64,000 bases of DNA from assembly GCA_021442155.1 (NCBI GenBank), contig CM038217.1, forward strand, positions 143,775,643 through 143,839,642, written 5' to 3'. This document shows positions 44,086-56,720 of the stretch, in pieces (positions within the stretch are counted from its first letter, which is position 1; every line of letters begins with the position of its first letter). The notes under the pieces were generated by a model, which was not told the DNA's origin, did no database searches, and worked only from the letters and a program-made list of their open reading frames with translations. A program made the translations under genes and the position numbers. This DNA is from Cymbidium sinense. Taxonomy: Eukaryota; Streptophyta; Magnoliopsida; Asparagales; Orchidaceae.

Positions 44086-44920
44086 ATGGAATGACCATGT
44101 AGCAATAGATGCCAATGGGTGTTCTAAATGATGTGTATTTTTCATCTTCGTGTCATTTTGATTTAGTTGTATACTGACAATCCATCCATAAATGAGAACA
44201 TGTCATAGTTGGAGGTGTTGTCCAATAGTAATTCTAATATTAGAAGCGAAAAGTCATCTTTTGGGCACACCTTATTTAGGTCCCGGAAGTTAATGCAGAG
44301 ACGGATTTGGCCATTCTTTTTTTCTAACTGGAACAATGTTAGCTATCTAATCTACATACTTCTTCGGGATGAAGACTGCTTCGATTAGCTTTTTAGTTTC
44401 TACAATTACCAGTTCTTCAATCTCCAATCTCATTCGCCTAGGAGCTTTCTTAACGAGCGTTGCATTTAATTTAATAACTAGTTTATGAACTGTTACATCA
44501 CGAGATAAGCCTGACATTCAGAATATGTCCAGGCAAAGCAATCCCTGAATTCACAAAAGAGTCTTTTTAGCTATACAACTTTCTCATCAGGCAGAAGGGC
44601 ACTGATGAAGTTAGATGGGGATCATTCTCAACTCCTAGGTTGATTTTTTTAAGTTCATCCATAGTAGCTATTTGTCCAGCATCTTTGAGTTCTTCAAGTG
44701 CGGGCTTGGCTTCTACTTCTTCATCATTTTTAAGAAGAATTTTATGAGAATCATCTTCTTTATTACTATTAGTCTCAATCTCAGCTTCTATTATATTATA
44801 GGAGGATCTATTTTGATGAGATTTATGGATGAACCTCGGACCTTTAGTGATAAACTTGTCACTTCTTCGTGATGCCTGAGGACTTCTTTGGCTCCACATC
44901 TTGTTAAAGATTTAAGTCCT
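44086..44920 (-). pseudogene. Tat reverse transcriptase, element B (truncated)
   Basis: 44567-44899 on the minus strand carries the polyprotein stretch before RT; 44086-44560 holds the RT N-terminal half, ending around IGIYCYM and the PFGLKN-like block. The copy stops there, before the YVDD box present in element A, because of the inversion breakpoint. Confidence 0.8.
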
Positions 44921-45480
44921 ATGTTTAGTAGTTCTAATATTAATTTCAAATTTATGTATAATTCTTCACAATTTATGTGGATAGTATATTGGTATTCTTG
45001 TTGGCTATCTCATAAAAAATTTTATGTTGAGTAGGCTGATCAAAATTGTGATGCTAAGACTCTTCAACTTTGTAAAATAGAGTTCATATTCAGCTACTCT
45101 CACTCAATGGCGGCACATAGAATGTTATCAATTCTTCAATATCATGAACCTCCAGTGGAATGATTTCCTTGAAGCACTGCTGGGGGATGAGTATAATTTT
45201 GAGTGAGTCATCTGACTATGCCAAGTGAGCTATCCTCCTTGATGCAGCCATCTGAACTCTATTTCTATAAGTAGATTTAAAATCATAGTCTGAATCAGAA
45301 TCACTTATTTCATATTCTACTTTTCTTGAGAGCTTATAAGTTCCCTTAGGTTTGATAGAATATCTTTTCCTTCTGTGTCACTTCCCAAATGAGGAACTAA
45401 TTTTCTTGATTTAGGTGCAGCATCAAGTGCTTAAGGAGAGTCAACATTGCCTTCTTTCTTCCCCTTTGCTTCTACTCTTT
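44921..45480 (-). pseudogene. Protease-RT linker, element B
   Basis: Corresponds to 60900-61560 of element A, a spacer between protease and RT with no recognised domain. Frames are broken in this copy. Confidence 0.6.
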
Positions 45481-45990
45481 CACTTTGTAAAATTACTTTT
45501 TAGTTCCTGAAGTGGATGCTACCGCTTCAAGAGGCTCTATTAGCTTAGGCTCTTTGAGGATGAAATATTTTGTATCTTCATAGATCTTTGCTTCATTGAC
45601 GGAGAATGGTTGTAGGTTACCGAGAATTCTGAATTCTTCTCCATCTTTCAGATACTTCATACATTGATGCATAGTTAATGGGACCATGTCATACTCATGC
45701 AGCCACGGCTGGCCCAAGAGAGCTCTAAATGATGTATTAGCATCGATTACATGAAACTTGGCTTCTGTATACAAATCCCTGAACTTGAGCGGGAGATTAA
45801 AAGAACCTAGAGTTTTCTATCCTTTTTCAATGAAGTCATGAACCATCAACTTATCTCTCCCAAGATGTTGGATATCAAGTGATAATCCTCTTAATACCTT
45901 TAGACTCATAAGATTGATAGAAGAACCTAGATTAATTAATATTCGGTTGATCGAGATGCTATCACTTTACAGTAACATAAAGAGGATGAT
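45481..45990 (-). pseudogene. Tat aspartic protease, element B
   Basis: The open piece 45493-45774 includes FRALLGQPWLHEYDMVP, the flap and C-terminal half of a plant gypsy retropepsin. Upstream, the active-site stretch reads INLGSSINLM on the minus strand at about 45908-45940, where element A has IDPGSSINLM. The catalytic Asp is therefore Asn here. Confidence 0.78.
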
Positions 45991-48060
45991 TGTGATCCAC
46001 AGTTCCCAACATAAGATCTTCTTCAGAAAATATGATTACTAAGAGATCTTGAGTTTGTAATACTTTAGTCATGCATTTTTCAGTAAAGTAAGCTTCATAA
46101 CTCTTTAGATCTTTAAGAGCTTGTATCAAAAAATTTTGGAGATCTTTTAACATCAAGAGAGCCTCGTACACACTTAATTGTACATGGATCTTTCTCAGAT
46201 GTGATAGAATATTATAATCTATCTCTTCGCTTGATTTAGGCATTATCTTAGAATTTTTGGGAATAATATCCTCGTTAACTTCAATTTATTTGTCTTTATC
46301 TTTATTTGCATTTCTCTTCTTTAATGAAGGTGGTAAGACTTTATAACTTCTCAACTGAACTTGAATCAACTTATCTTGCTCAGATTCTTCTGAAGAGATA
46401 GTTTCTTCAAGTTCCCTTCTTATTCGGAAGATTAAAGGGACTCATTTTTTTCAATGTCATACGTTTCATACGTGATGATATCGATGAGTCTGACTATTCT
46501 CCATAGGGAAAATATAGATCTTCATCTGAACTATTGTTGTCTTGTTGAGTCATTAAACAAAATTCAGATGTTAGCTCCTCAGGCTCTTCTTGCTTTCCTG
46601 ACAAGAATTGTGATGGGTTGGTCGAGTCTGTTTGACTACCCTTGTCATTTCAAAGTAATTGATGTTAAAGAACATCTAACATCACGTAGATGATTCGACA
46701 TGTCTCTACGGACAAGATTCCTCATTATCTTCTTCATCTGATTCAGCAATACGAAGTTTAGGCATGAAGTCTGCAAGCCTAAATGGCTATCTTGCCGTTT
46801 GGTGATACTCTGCTATATTGTTAATGATTTTTTGAGTTATAGTTCTCTTCTTGATCTTCTTTTTCTTAGCTGACTTTTTTGATTTATGAGGCTTGCGTTT
46901 AGTAGACTGCTTCTCATGTTGTGACAAAGTAGCCTTATCAGAATGCCGCTGAGAAGCCCAAATACTTGGTTTAGACATCTCTCTTAAGTCCAATATAGTT
47001 CAAGTGGTGATTTTCACTTAACACTAGGGATGTCTTTCAATTGTTTCAACATTTTCACGATCTTTTTGGAGACTGCAGTTTCCTATTCTTCAGTTTGAAC
47101 TAATTTCTCCTTCCTTTTGTCTTTGCTAGATGATACAGAAGAGGATGTGATCATCCTTGTAAATTCTCTTTTAGGATTTGCTAGAACACCGTCGTATAGT
47201 GTAAATTCACTTCGTCGATACTTCCTTTTTAGCCAATCTTTGAAGACATAACAATCTTCAATAAGGTGACTGATCATCCGATAATAGGAACAGTAATTTG
47301 GATTGTTGACTTGATCAGTTTCTTCAGGCCTTTTAATTTCTTATAACTGTAGGCCGGCTTTAACTACTTGTTGAAATAATTTGGCTACACTGTCCCTTCT
47401 AAAATAATATTCTTTGTTCATCTTTTCTTTAAGAGATGTTCGCATTCACTCATCATTTCTTATTGCTTGTTTAAGATGCTCCTCACCACTTAAAAAAGTC
47501 TGAGATTTGTCATTACCTCTTAATACTAATTTTGGCTATGGATTAAAATAGACAGGCTTCTTTCCCTTATCATCATTATACATTGGCTGCTTTCTTTTAT
47601 CAACATTATATATGACCCACTTTTCTCCATTTGAGCTATAGGAAGCGGCAGGAATTTTATTTCTTATTGAGGCTGAAGGTTTGTTTCTCTTTACTATATC
47701 TGCATAAACTTCAGACTTAGGGTGATTTAGCTTTTCAAATTTAGCCACCCTATCGAGCAAGTCCTGGAATGTTGCAATCGATGTTATGCATAAAAATGGT
47801 GTCATTTTATCATCCATATTTCTCATTAGCAATTAGATCACATGTTCTTCTTCCAATTGTTGCTCGCACTTCATACTTAGGTTGCGCTAACGACTTATGA
47901 ATTTTGTAACTGGCTCATCTTTCCTCTTTTTCAACAAGGCAAGGCCAGTGATTGTGATTTTTTTGGTTGCACTAATGAACCTCTTCATAAATATAGTCTC
48001 TAATTCAACAAATATTTTAACTAAATCATTTGACAATTGCATACCATTAAAAAGCGGCTG
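45991..48060 (-). pseudogene. Tat gag, C-terminal and knuckle part, element B
   Basis: Open pieces at 47536-47832 (gag core end, including FQDLLDRVAKFEKL), 47083-47277 (DCYVFKDWLKRKYRRSEFTL after a CxYH-type knuckle) and 46787-46993 (very basic) appear in the same order as in element A. A charged linker (45962-46243) leads to the protease. Stops and frameshifts separate them. Confidence 0.78.
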
Positions 48061-49958
48061 AGGTCAGGCTACTGACAAATTGATGAAAAAGCAGTGTGTT
48101 GTTCCCTCCTGTATTATCACAATTAGCTTTAAATTGGGCTAGATGTTACTTTGGATTACCAAGCTCGCTGAAAATATTAAATTTTGGCATTGGTAACCTT
48201 TTGGGTATGACACTTGGTCATATTCAACTGGGTAGGCGACCACACTCACCGACTTTTCACTCGGCTATATGTCTTTATCTTTTCATTGATTATTATTTCT
48301 AGCGGCATTACCATTGTGCTAGCCGATTTTTGATTGTTTACTGAGGTGGGTTAACTTCATTCCTTGCTTCATGCAACATGTACTTGCAGAACTTGAGGTA
48401 TCAGTGGTGGTATAGAAGTTATATTATTAGCTGTCTGTTGATTAGTAGATAAAATAGGTGTTGCACTTGATGTGATATTCTTCTAACATCTCCATCATGA
48501 TGTTCATTTGTACCATCATATCATTCATTTTGGTACCAAGATGTGCAATCTCCTTGTCTTTGACCTTTATTTGATGATGCATTTCTCTTTGCTCTCTAGC
48601 CCATGCATCAATGCTGAGCTCTTCTTCTTCTTTTCTATTTCTTGTTATTGTTCCTTTTCATTTTGGGGAAACTTGACTCCTTCTCCTTGTGCATTTAGAG
48701 ATTGTTCTTTGGGCTATGACGATCTTGAGTATGCGTGTACCGGTGATCATTTCCTGGTTCAACCATATAAATAGCTTTATGATCTCTTTCTCATTCTATT
48801 CTTCTTCTTCTTCCTCTTCAATAAAGATCAAAAATTCATCCTCTATTTGCTTCTGTGAAGAATCTTCTTCATAGATGTAAATTCGTTCAGTTCCACGAGT
48901 TCCGTTCTTCGATAGTCTTTGAGTTCAACTATATCTTTGACCATATAGATAACTTCCACTTCCATAGTGTCCTCTTCATTATTTTCTTCTTGCACATGAA
49001 TTTTGATCGATGTTTCCAGCGGATCTCTAGTTCAATGTACGGAACAAACACTTCTTCTATTAAAGGATTGCGATCAAAGTCGACCTTCTTTTGTAGGGTG
49101 AATCGATGGGGATCCAGAGGATTCTCGGGTCATCATCATGTCTTTCATCAATGATATCCCTTCTTTTGGGTATCCACTTCTGATGAGTTATTTTAGAGGT
49201 AGATTTTTGAGTATATGTATCAAATATCACACCTCTTCCATTCTTCAGGACTTCATTATGGGGTCTTGGCCTCCATATTTGCTTATCCTTTGCAAATTCT
49301 TGGACACGAGGTCCAAGTGTCACACTCCGATGCTCATCATGTGAAGTGTACTAGGCTCGTTGGCTAGTTACTAGAAGAGATGATAACTTTTTTGGTTGAG
49401 ATTCAGTATTTTTCATCACCACAAGTCTCTGAAATCTTCTTTTCATTAGGCCTCTGTCCTTGGCTACTTTGAGAACTTTTGTATGTCGATGACGGTGTTT
49501 GGGTCTCCTCTGTGGTGGTGGAGCTTGACATGATTACTTCCAAAAGAACTGCTTTATTTTGCCAGTAGAGCTATTCCTCTTTACCCACTTTAAGTTATCA
49601 AAGTTGTTGTGGGTAGGGATACTTGCTTTTCACGGCAGTATCCCTTGTTCGCTAGATCATTCAAAGGGGATCTGCTGAGCCCTCAGCTCAGCATTTCTCC
49701 TTCCTTTTTGTCTTCGGTTAATTTGCTTCCTGATGAGGAAGCTTCATGATCATACTTTTCAAACACAAAAGGTTCAATCGGTGCATCAACTATACCACGA
49801 GGAATTAAAGACACAGTTTTCCCCTTGATGATTCTTTTCATCATGGGGGTTTCGGATTGACCTATCCTTTTGGCGAAATTCTCTCGGAGAACTCTCCTTA
49901 ATAGCGGTTGGTTGTTGGTGGTTACATGGCTAGTAGGAGCTTCAATAACTTGAGGCAT
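48061..49958 (-). pseudogene. Tat gag, N-terminal part, element B
   Basis: The likely start is the ATG at 49956-49958 on the minus strand, giving a 91-codon piece (49683-49958) beginning MPQVIEAPTS. Between 49680 and 48060 the frame is broken, with a remaining charged piece at 49060-49323. The equivalent of element A lies outside the window, so this part cannot be compared. Confidence 0.6.
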
Positions 49959-50356
49959 TCCAGCATGGCCTCGAATTAATGTACCACGGGTGAGTATTTT
50001 AGGAGTTATATTACGATAAAAAAATTCAAGCTAAACACATCATGTATTGATGGCTATAGATGTTCACACGACCTAGTGAGCGGTAAGGAGTGCTTTGCAG
50101 ATCCATTATGCAAAACTGAAAGATGGGAATTAGTAATTAGTAATTATTATTTCACCTCATACTTTCAAGATGCAGAGGTACTACAGAATAAAATAAAGGT
50201 GCAATAAAGATATACTCTATAGAGTGGTTCATTCTACATAGAGCCTCATATTGAATTTATTACACACTTAAATCACTATTTTATTATTTTGAATTTTCAA
50301 AAATTTATTGCTACTATAGCACATATATGCCTAGCCAAAGATGGAAAGAGAATCCT
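49959..50356 (-). other. Element B 5' leader
   Basis: Non-coding DNA between the PBS and the likely gag start, about 400 bases. No uORF of note. Confidence 0.6.
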
Positions 50357-50375
50357 GTCCCCAGTGGAGTCACCA
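50357..50375 (-). other. Primer-binding site of element B
   Basis: On the minus strand tggtgactccactggggac follows the LTR end (CA at 50382-50383) after a short spacer. The form tggngactc..ctgggga is typical of Tat/Ogre elements. I do not assign the tRNA with confidence. Confidence 0.75.
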
Positions 50376-50381
50376 AAAATC

Positions 50382-51959
50382 TGTGGGCTTCGAAAACTTG
50401 CCACCAACCTCTCAATAATATTTATTGAATTGAAGAGAGTGAGATTTAAAGTGTCAGTGTAATTTTTAGAAGGCAGATGAGATAGTAGATAAGACACTAC
50501 CCTAAGATTTTGTCCTCATTTGGTGAGGACTTTAGATCTGGTTCCAAGTTTCTTATAGGTGCAAGCCCCTATAGTTAATTACCCCTCTCAATAAGTGAGA
50601 GAGAACTTTCGATTAAGGCTAGCCATTAGATCACTAAATGCATAACTTATAGTAGAATCATGTAGAGTTTTAGAATTTGTATTATGAAATTCATCATTTC
50701 AGCTTAAACTAGATGGTTGGGGGAATAATGATATGCCCAATCTAGATCCCATGGTTCCGTCATCCCTGCAGGTCTACTTTACTTAGTCGAGGAGGAGGTA
50801 GTGTCGAGAAGGATCCTTATCAGCAACACATGGGTTATGTTGTCTAAGAAATCCTTGTAGACTTGAGGTGGTGTTTGTCTAAGGAGATAGTCTTAAGTCT
50901 ACCTTAGCTTACAGAGTGATGTTTGCCCTATCAAGTATACCTTATGATTCACAACACAAAGGGCAGAGCCATTGGGGGGAGCATATGTGCTATGATCATG
51001 ATCATAATATAATAGAGTCCGGCGCCAAAACCATCGAGAGGACTCGGAATTGTCATGTAGAGCTATTAGCCACGCCAATCAGGAGGACACATGCCATGCA
51101 GATTGATTGAGAGTGAATGTAACAGAACACTTGATTTGACATTGGCTCCTTTGTGAGCTAGAGTTTTTTTAATTTGTCACCCCCAATAAATTATTACGGA
51201 AGGTGGATAGATTGAGTTGGCTTTAAGCTTTTCATGATTGAATTTTATTTAAGCAGTTTCAGATTGATATTTGATTTGAGTTAATTTGATTAGAAAAATT
51301 TATTAATTTGAATATATTTTAGAGCTTTAGATCCTTTTAACTTTGTTTAGTTAAGAGGATTAGATCTGTCACTTGTGATCAGTTCTAGATATTTCAGATT
51401 TGAAACTCTTATTATAGTTTTTTAGGTTTTGTTAACATCAGTCTAAGACTAAACGAAATAACTCAGGCAACCTCAAAACTTGAATTTAAGCATTCAGTGT
51501 AGTGTTGGAGCCCATGCGAGTGTATAATAATTTTAGATTATTTTATGTTTGAATTCTGAGATTGATTTTATATTTTTATTTTTTATTCCAATTTAGCTAG
51601 CATAACTTTTTTAGACATTAAAATTTTTTGAAATCTCTATGTCCGAACACATGCATGAATTGACAATTTTAGATAATTTCACTTAATTAATGATTTTCTT
51701 GATTTTAAAATTCATAATTAGAATGAAATCTCTCAATTTTTGATTAAAGGAATCTCTATGATTTTATAGATTTTGATTTAGTATCGCCTTCTGTCTACTT
51801 GTACAAAGAGCTACATTTGGTGGCGATGAAGACATTTTGACTTAGATTATAGTTTATAACATTACTTGCACTTAGTTTACTTATTCAGTTTTTTTTAATT
51901 CTTCCAACTTGATTATGTTCAATTTACATCACTTTTGATAAGTTATGCTGATTTTAATG
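50382..51959 (-). repeat. 5' LTR of element B
   Basis: About 1.58 kb, bounded at the low side by tgtggg (ending in CA on the minus strand) next to the PBS. It matches 51960-53483 over its whole length, with many small indels. Shared landmarks include gtagataagacactacc, caataagtgagagag, and gagtgaa...agaacacttgatttgacattggctcctttgtgagctag in both. Confidence 0.82.
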
Positions 51960-53483
51960 TGTGGGCTCCGAAAATTCACCACCGCCCTCTCGACAATTTT
52001 TGATATTGAAGAGAGTATGATTTAGGAATGTTGGTAATTTTCAGAAGGCAGATGAGATAGTAGATAAGACACTACCTAGAGATTTCACTCATTTGGTGAG
52101 GACTTTAGATGTTTAGGTTTCCTATAGGCAGTCTCTATAGTTAATTACCCTCTCAATAAGTGAGAGAACTTTCGAATTTAGTCGTTAGATCATGCGTGGT
52201 ATAGACATATGGAGTTTCAAATTTTAGATTATGAAATTCATCATTTTAAACTTAAACCGATGGTTGGGGAATGATGACATGGATCTAGATCCCATGGTTC
52301 TATCATCCTCACATTTTTTGTCTACTTAGTAGGAGGAATTCAACCAACCGATCCTCATCGACAAATGGGTTTATCTAAGAAATCCTTATAGACCTAGAGT
52401 AGTGTTTGTATAAGGAGACAATCTTAAGTCTACCTTAGCTGATAGAGGGTTGTTTGTCCTATCAAGTATACCCTATGATTTACAACTCAAAGGGTAGAGC
52501 CATTGGGGAGCATATGGGCTACGGTCATGATCAAAATATAATGGAGCCGGTCCAAACCACCCGTAGGACTCTTTGTTATTTTCATTAGCTTACTTAGCCA
52601 AAAATGAGGACATATCACGCCCACTTGAGATTGATTGAGAGTGAACATAGTAGAACACTTGATTTGACATTGGCTCCTTTGTGAGCTAGAGTTTTCTTAG
52701 TTTGTCACTCCCGACAAACAGTTGCAGAAGGTGGATGGGTTGACTTTAATTTAAGTTTTAATAATAGAATTCCATTTAAGCAGTTTCAGATTGCTACTTA
52801 ATTTGATTTGAAAAATTGATTAATTTGAATATGTTTAAGAGCTTTAGATCATGTCTACTCTGTTTAAATGCTAACAGAGGATTAGATCTATTGTCACCCG
52901 ATAGAATCAATTTCAAATATTTCACCGATTTGAAACTCTATTATAGTTTTGTGTTTTGTTAACCCTAACCCAATCCCAAGATTAAACGGAAGAAACCCGC
53001 AAAGATCCTTAACACTTGAATTTAAACATTCAAAGATAGTGGCCCATGTATATTTAAGACTTTATGTAATGTTTATTTCTGAATTATAAGATTAATTTTA
53101 AATTTTCATTTAATTCCAACTTAGACTGCGCAACCTTTTTAGACATTAAAATTTGTACTTGAAATATTTATGTCCGAGCACATGCAGATGTTTATAACTT
53201 TGCTAATTTCATCTAATAAAATCATTGATTTTGAAAATCATAATTAGAATGAAATTCCTTAATTTTTGATTGATGGAAGCCCTATGATTTTTATAGATTT
53301 TGATTTAGTATCGCCTTCTATCTGCTTATGCAAAGAGTTGGAGATCCTGGCAAAGAAGACATTTAGATTTAGATTATAATTTAGAACATTACTTACACTT
53401 AGTTTACTTGTTGAGTTTTTGTAATTCTCCCAACTTGTTTATGTTCAATTTACATCATTTTTGATAAGTTATGCCGATTTCAG
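51960..53483 (-). repeat. Second LTR copy, directly abutting (3' LTR of element A)
   Basis: It starts with the same tgtgggctccg end as the first copy and runs to about 53483. No internal element DNA separates the two. It is best read as the 3' LTR of element A, in tandem with the 5' LTR of B. It is more eroded than the first copy. If the true LTR extends beyond 53483, the pair would instead be a partial tandem duplication. Confidence 0.7.
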
Positions 53484-54399
53484 TGTTTATTGCTTCAGTC
53501 CTTCTCATGCTTATTAGCTAGCATAGTAATCACCTCCATATTCGTATAAGAGTTATTAAACCCAATTTGGATTCATCCTAATTTTAGTTTATTGTAAGTT
53601 TGTTATGAGTTTAGTATTAGTCCCCCCCCCCAAAAATTAATTAATTTTGAGAAATTTACAAGAAAAGATAACTCACTCATTACTTTAATTTAACCATAGA
53701 GAATTAGAGTTTGTGAGTTTAATATTAGTCTCCCCAAATTTTACTTGTATTTTAAATGAGTGTTCTATTCTTTCTAAAATTTTCTTTAAGTACTCTCCCC
53801 CTAGTTCTCTTTGATTTAACATTTATCTTCATATTTATCATATATTCCTTTATTTAAATTAAGTTAAGGTAATTTTCATTTGAATTTTTTTAAGTCTTGA
53901 ATTTTAGTCTAAATTTTGGTACCTCCCAGATCATCCCGTGTTCCCAGGCTGCATCGGGGTGGTTTTCTGATGCCCCTCATGAGCATTGTAAGTGGTGTCT
54001 TGATACAGACCAATTTTTTTTTCATCTCGTCATGCCCTCTTGAGCACGACGAGGCCTTCAAACATGAAAGAAGATAAATGCAATATATATTCATTCCCTC
54101 CCTTTTTTCTAAGTCTATAAATTAGACAAAATTTTGACAGTATTTCGTCCAGGGGGAGCGACATCTAACGGATACTAGCTTACTCGGTACGCCCTCTTGA
54201 GCATAGCGAGCGGTGTCTTGCGACACCATAACCAATTTTTTCATCTTGTCGCACTCTTTTGAGCATGATGAGACTTTCAAACCTACAAAGAAACACAAGC
54301 ATGTATATATATCCACATTCATAGATCTCACATGTTCTGACTCATATTTTGTGCATTGCAATGATCGGCAAGGGAATGAGGTTGGGTATGCCGAAAATT

Positions 54400-54640
54400 A
54401 AGAGAAGAACCCGCCTCTTGACGTTGTTCTTCCCCGATTTGTGACGAAGCAAATTTGAAAAGTTAATGCGAGAAATGCGACACCAAAAATCGAAAGAAGA
54501 ATTTGCCTCTTAACGATGTTCTTCCCCCGATTGCGGTGAAGCGAAAATTGGATGGGTTATGCAAGGAATGCATCAATGAAAATTGAAAGAAGAATTCACC
54601 TCTTGATGATGTTCTTCCCCGATTTAGGGATTTCTAAATA
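54400..54640. repeat. ~92 bp minisatellite in element A 3' region (3 units)
   Basis: Units begin near 54403, 54495 and 54589 with aagaagaa..cgcctcttgacg-type phrases and match the array in element B, which has four units. Flanking DNA from about 53910 also matches 41755-42230. Confidence 0.82.
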
Positions 54641-54705
54641 ATTTTTAAATAGGGGTGGGAGGGGATGATTGCTGAGGGGCAATTTAGGGATTTCTAAATA
54701 GTTTT
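54621..54705. repeat. Short direct repeat
   Basis: gatttagggatttctaaata plus a Ttail occurs at about 54621 and again, as aatttagggatttctaaata, at about 54680; spacing is roughly 59 bases. Confidence 0.75.
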
Positions 54706-54785
54706 TAAATTGATTAAATGGTTTTAATATGGATTTCACGCCAATAAATGCACATAGTCAATATATATATCAATCTAAGATACTT

Positions 54786-55480
54786 TCATTATTCTGAATG
54801 CAATGACACAAGTCTATTTCACGGTCAGAGACCATTTGGTTCGAGTCGGCGTCAAATTGAGTTCATTTCAGCTTAAAATGCACATCGCCATTTTCGACCG
54901 CTTAATTTTCAAACTTGTTTGAATTGAGTGTGAACAATCTTACTTGATAGATTTTTATATTTGAAGCCAATGGAGATATCAATATCATGAACAAAGGTCG
55001 TCTGATCCTCATCGGCACCTCCTTACCTCTATATATGTGCATGCACATTGATGACTCGAGTGCTTGATCAATTGATCATCAAGACATGCAATATTTATAT
55101 TCTAATTAATTTTGATATTCTGAATGTGATGGTGAAGTCCGTTCATCGATCAGAGGTCATTTGTGTTAATTTGTGACATCATGAATTTAGCATGCACGTC
55201 ATTTTGAATCACGATTTATTCGTCCAATTGAGTTATTGATAGTTTTGATATTTTGAAGTTAACGGCATGATCAATTTTTCATGAACGATCATTCAATATC
55301 ATCGATTTTTTCACTCGAGCGGTCGACATTGATAACAAGAGCTTAATAGATTGATTATATTTTGTAATATTTATATTTAAATATGTTCAATGCGATGGTG
55401 AAGTTCGTCATGGATCGGAGGTTATTTCTATCATTTTCTATGACATCCACTTCATTTTGAGCCCCAATTTGCGCTTTCGA
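54786..55480. repeat. Three degenerate ~300 bp tandem repeats
   Basis: Related phrases (gaatgcaatgacacaagtc; gaatgtgatggtgaagtccg; caatgcgatggtgaagttcg), each followed by a gatcagaggtcattt-like and a later cattttgag-like phrase, start near 54795, 55122 and 55388. Similarity is partial. Confidence 0.55.
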
Positions 55481-56398
55481 AGTCCGTCGAATTAGACTTA
55501 TGGTAACTCGACTTATGACACACATATGAAGGTCAACAAATTCCCCCCAACAAATGTGATTTGCGCATGGAGCGAGTCACATTTGTTGAAACCTGGTTGA
55601 CCCTTTGAGTTGGCCACAGAACTTGGATCATTTCAACTTTGATTGCGATAGCTTACTGAGCTTTGATAGAATTTGTTATTAGTATGCTGCCTTATTCAGG
55701 ACATGCTAAATGACTAGCTTGACTGATTTGTCAGAATCAACTTGTCAGATTGATAAGAGTTCTTACACCATCTACTATATGCTTAAATGGCTTTGCTAAA
55801 GATCTCTTTCTTTTATGTCCTTGTAGATTTGAACCTCCTTCGACCCTAGCTTCATGCTTGGTTGGGGTTTGATGGAGGAATTGGTCTTCTTATTTTGATG
55901 AAGGACTCCAGGGAATCGGTTTTGCTTTGAGTTTGAAATTCTTTGTCCTAGCTTTAAGCGTTGATGAAGGATTGACTGCTGCCGCTTTGATTCATTGAAG
56001 GATATATACAGATGACCCAACCTTTCAGCTTATATAGGGTGAATGTTGAATTATTAGTCCAACAACGTGTGCTTTAACAGACTGAATAACCATAAAATTC
56101 CTTTAGTTCGGCCATCAGCTTTGTATGAACTATGAAATTGCTTCCTCGGTCCTGTGCTTTCTGCTTTGATAGACTTGATGAGGAGATAGGCTTTGATCTG
56201 TGCTTTGAGCTTAATCGGATCATTTGAGAATAAATTGAAATATCATCTTGTAGGTAATATGAAGATTGATTTGAGGCAGCCCTGAATTGAGCACTTCCTC
56301 AGATTACCTCAATCTATCGATCAAGTAGAAAGATCTCTTAGATCCTAGTTGCTTGTAATCACTAAGCTGGATCTGGTTTGAGATTAAATAGCTATCAT

Positions 56399-56720
56399 CA
56401 TTGAACTGACGAGCGGGGGCTCTTTCACTATGGCCTTTTTCTTATGGCTTGTTGAGTGAGGAGAGCGTCAACAACTCGACCATATTTGGGTTTTTTGAGT
56501 TGACCTTTAGAACCTACTCGAGTCTTCAACTTAAGATGTAGTGGATTGATGATTTTGTCATCAGACTGACGAACATGGGCTCTTTCATTGCGGCCTTTTC
56601 TTATAGCTTGTTGAGTGAGGAGAGCGTCAGTAACTCAGCCATTTGTGGGCTTGTTGAGTTCAACCTTTAGAACCCATCCGTGTCCTAGACTTTAGGATGT
56701 AGAGGTTTATGTTTCTCCAA
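56399..56720. repeat. 160 bp tandem duplication
   Basis: gaactgacgagcgggggctctttca at 56403 recurs as gactgacgaacatgggctctttca at 56564, followed in both by gcttgttgagtgaggagagcgtca and a gacctttagaacc phrase. Confidence 0.85.

Larger units (their letters stand above)
41745..51959 (-). mobile_element. Tat/Ogre-type Ty3/gypsy element B (rearranged)
   Basis: On the minus strand, from high to low coordinate: 5' LTR (51959-50382), PBS, leader, gag, protease, partial RT cut near its catalytic core, an integrase segment that lies inverted, then a 3' region with (AT)n and a ~92 bp minisatellite. Domains match element A at 57300-64000. RNase H domains are deleted and no 3' LTR is seen. The Tat assignment rests on the gag CxYH knuckle, protease and integrase style, and the second RNase H in sister element A. 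Confidence 0.82.

Noticed and set aside
54786..55480. CRISPR-like or satellite array
   Set aside because: Only three long degenerate repeats in a plant retrotransposon 3' region; no short regular repeat-spacer pattern.
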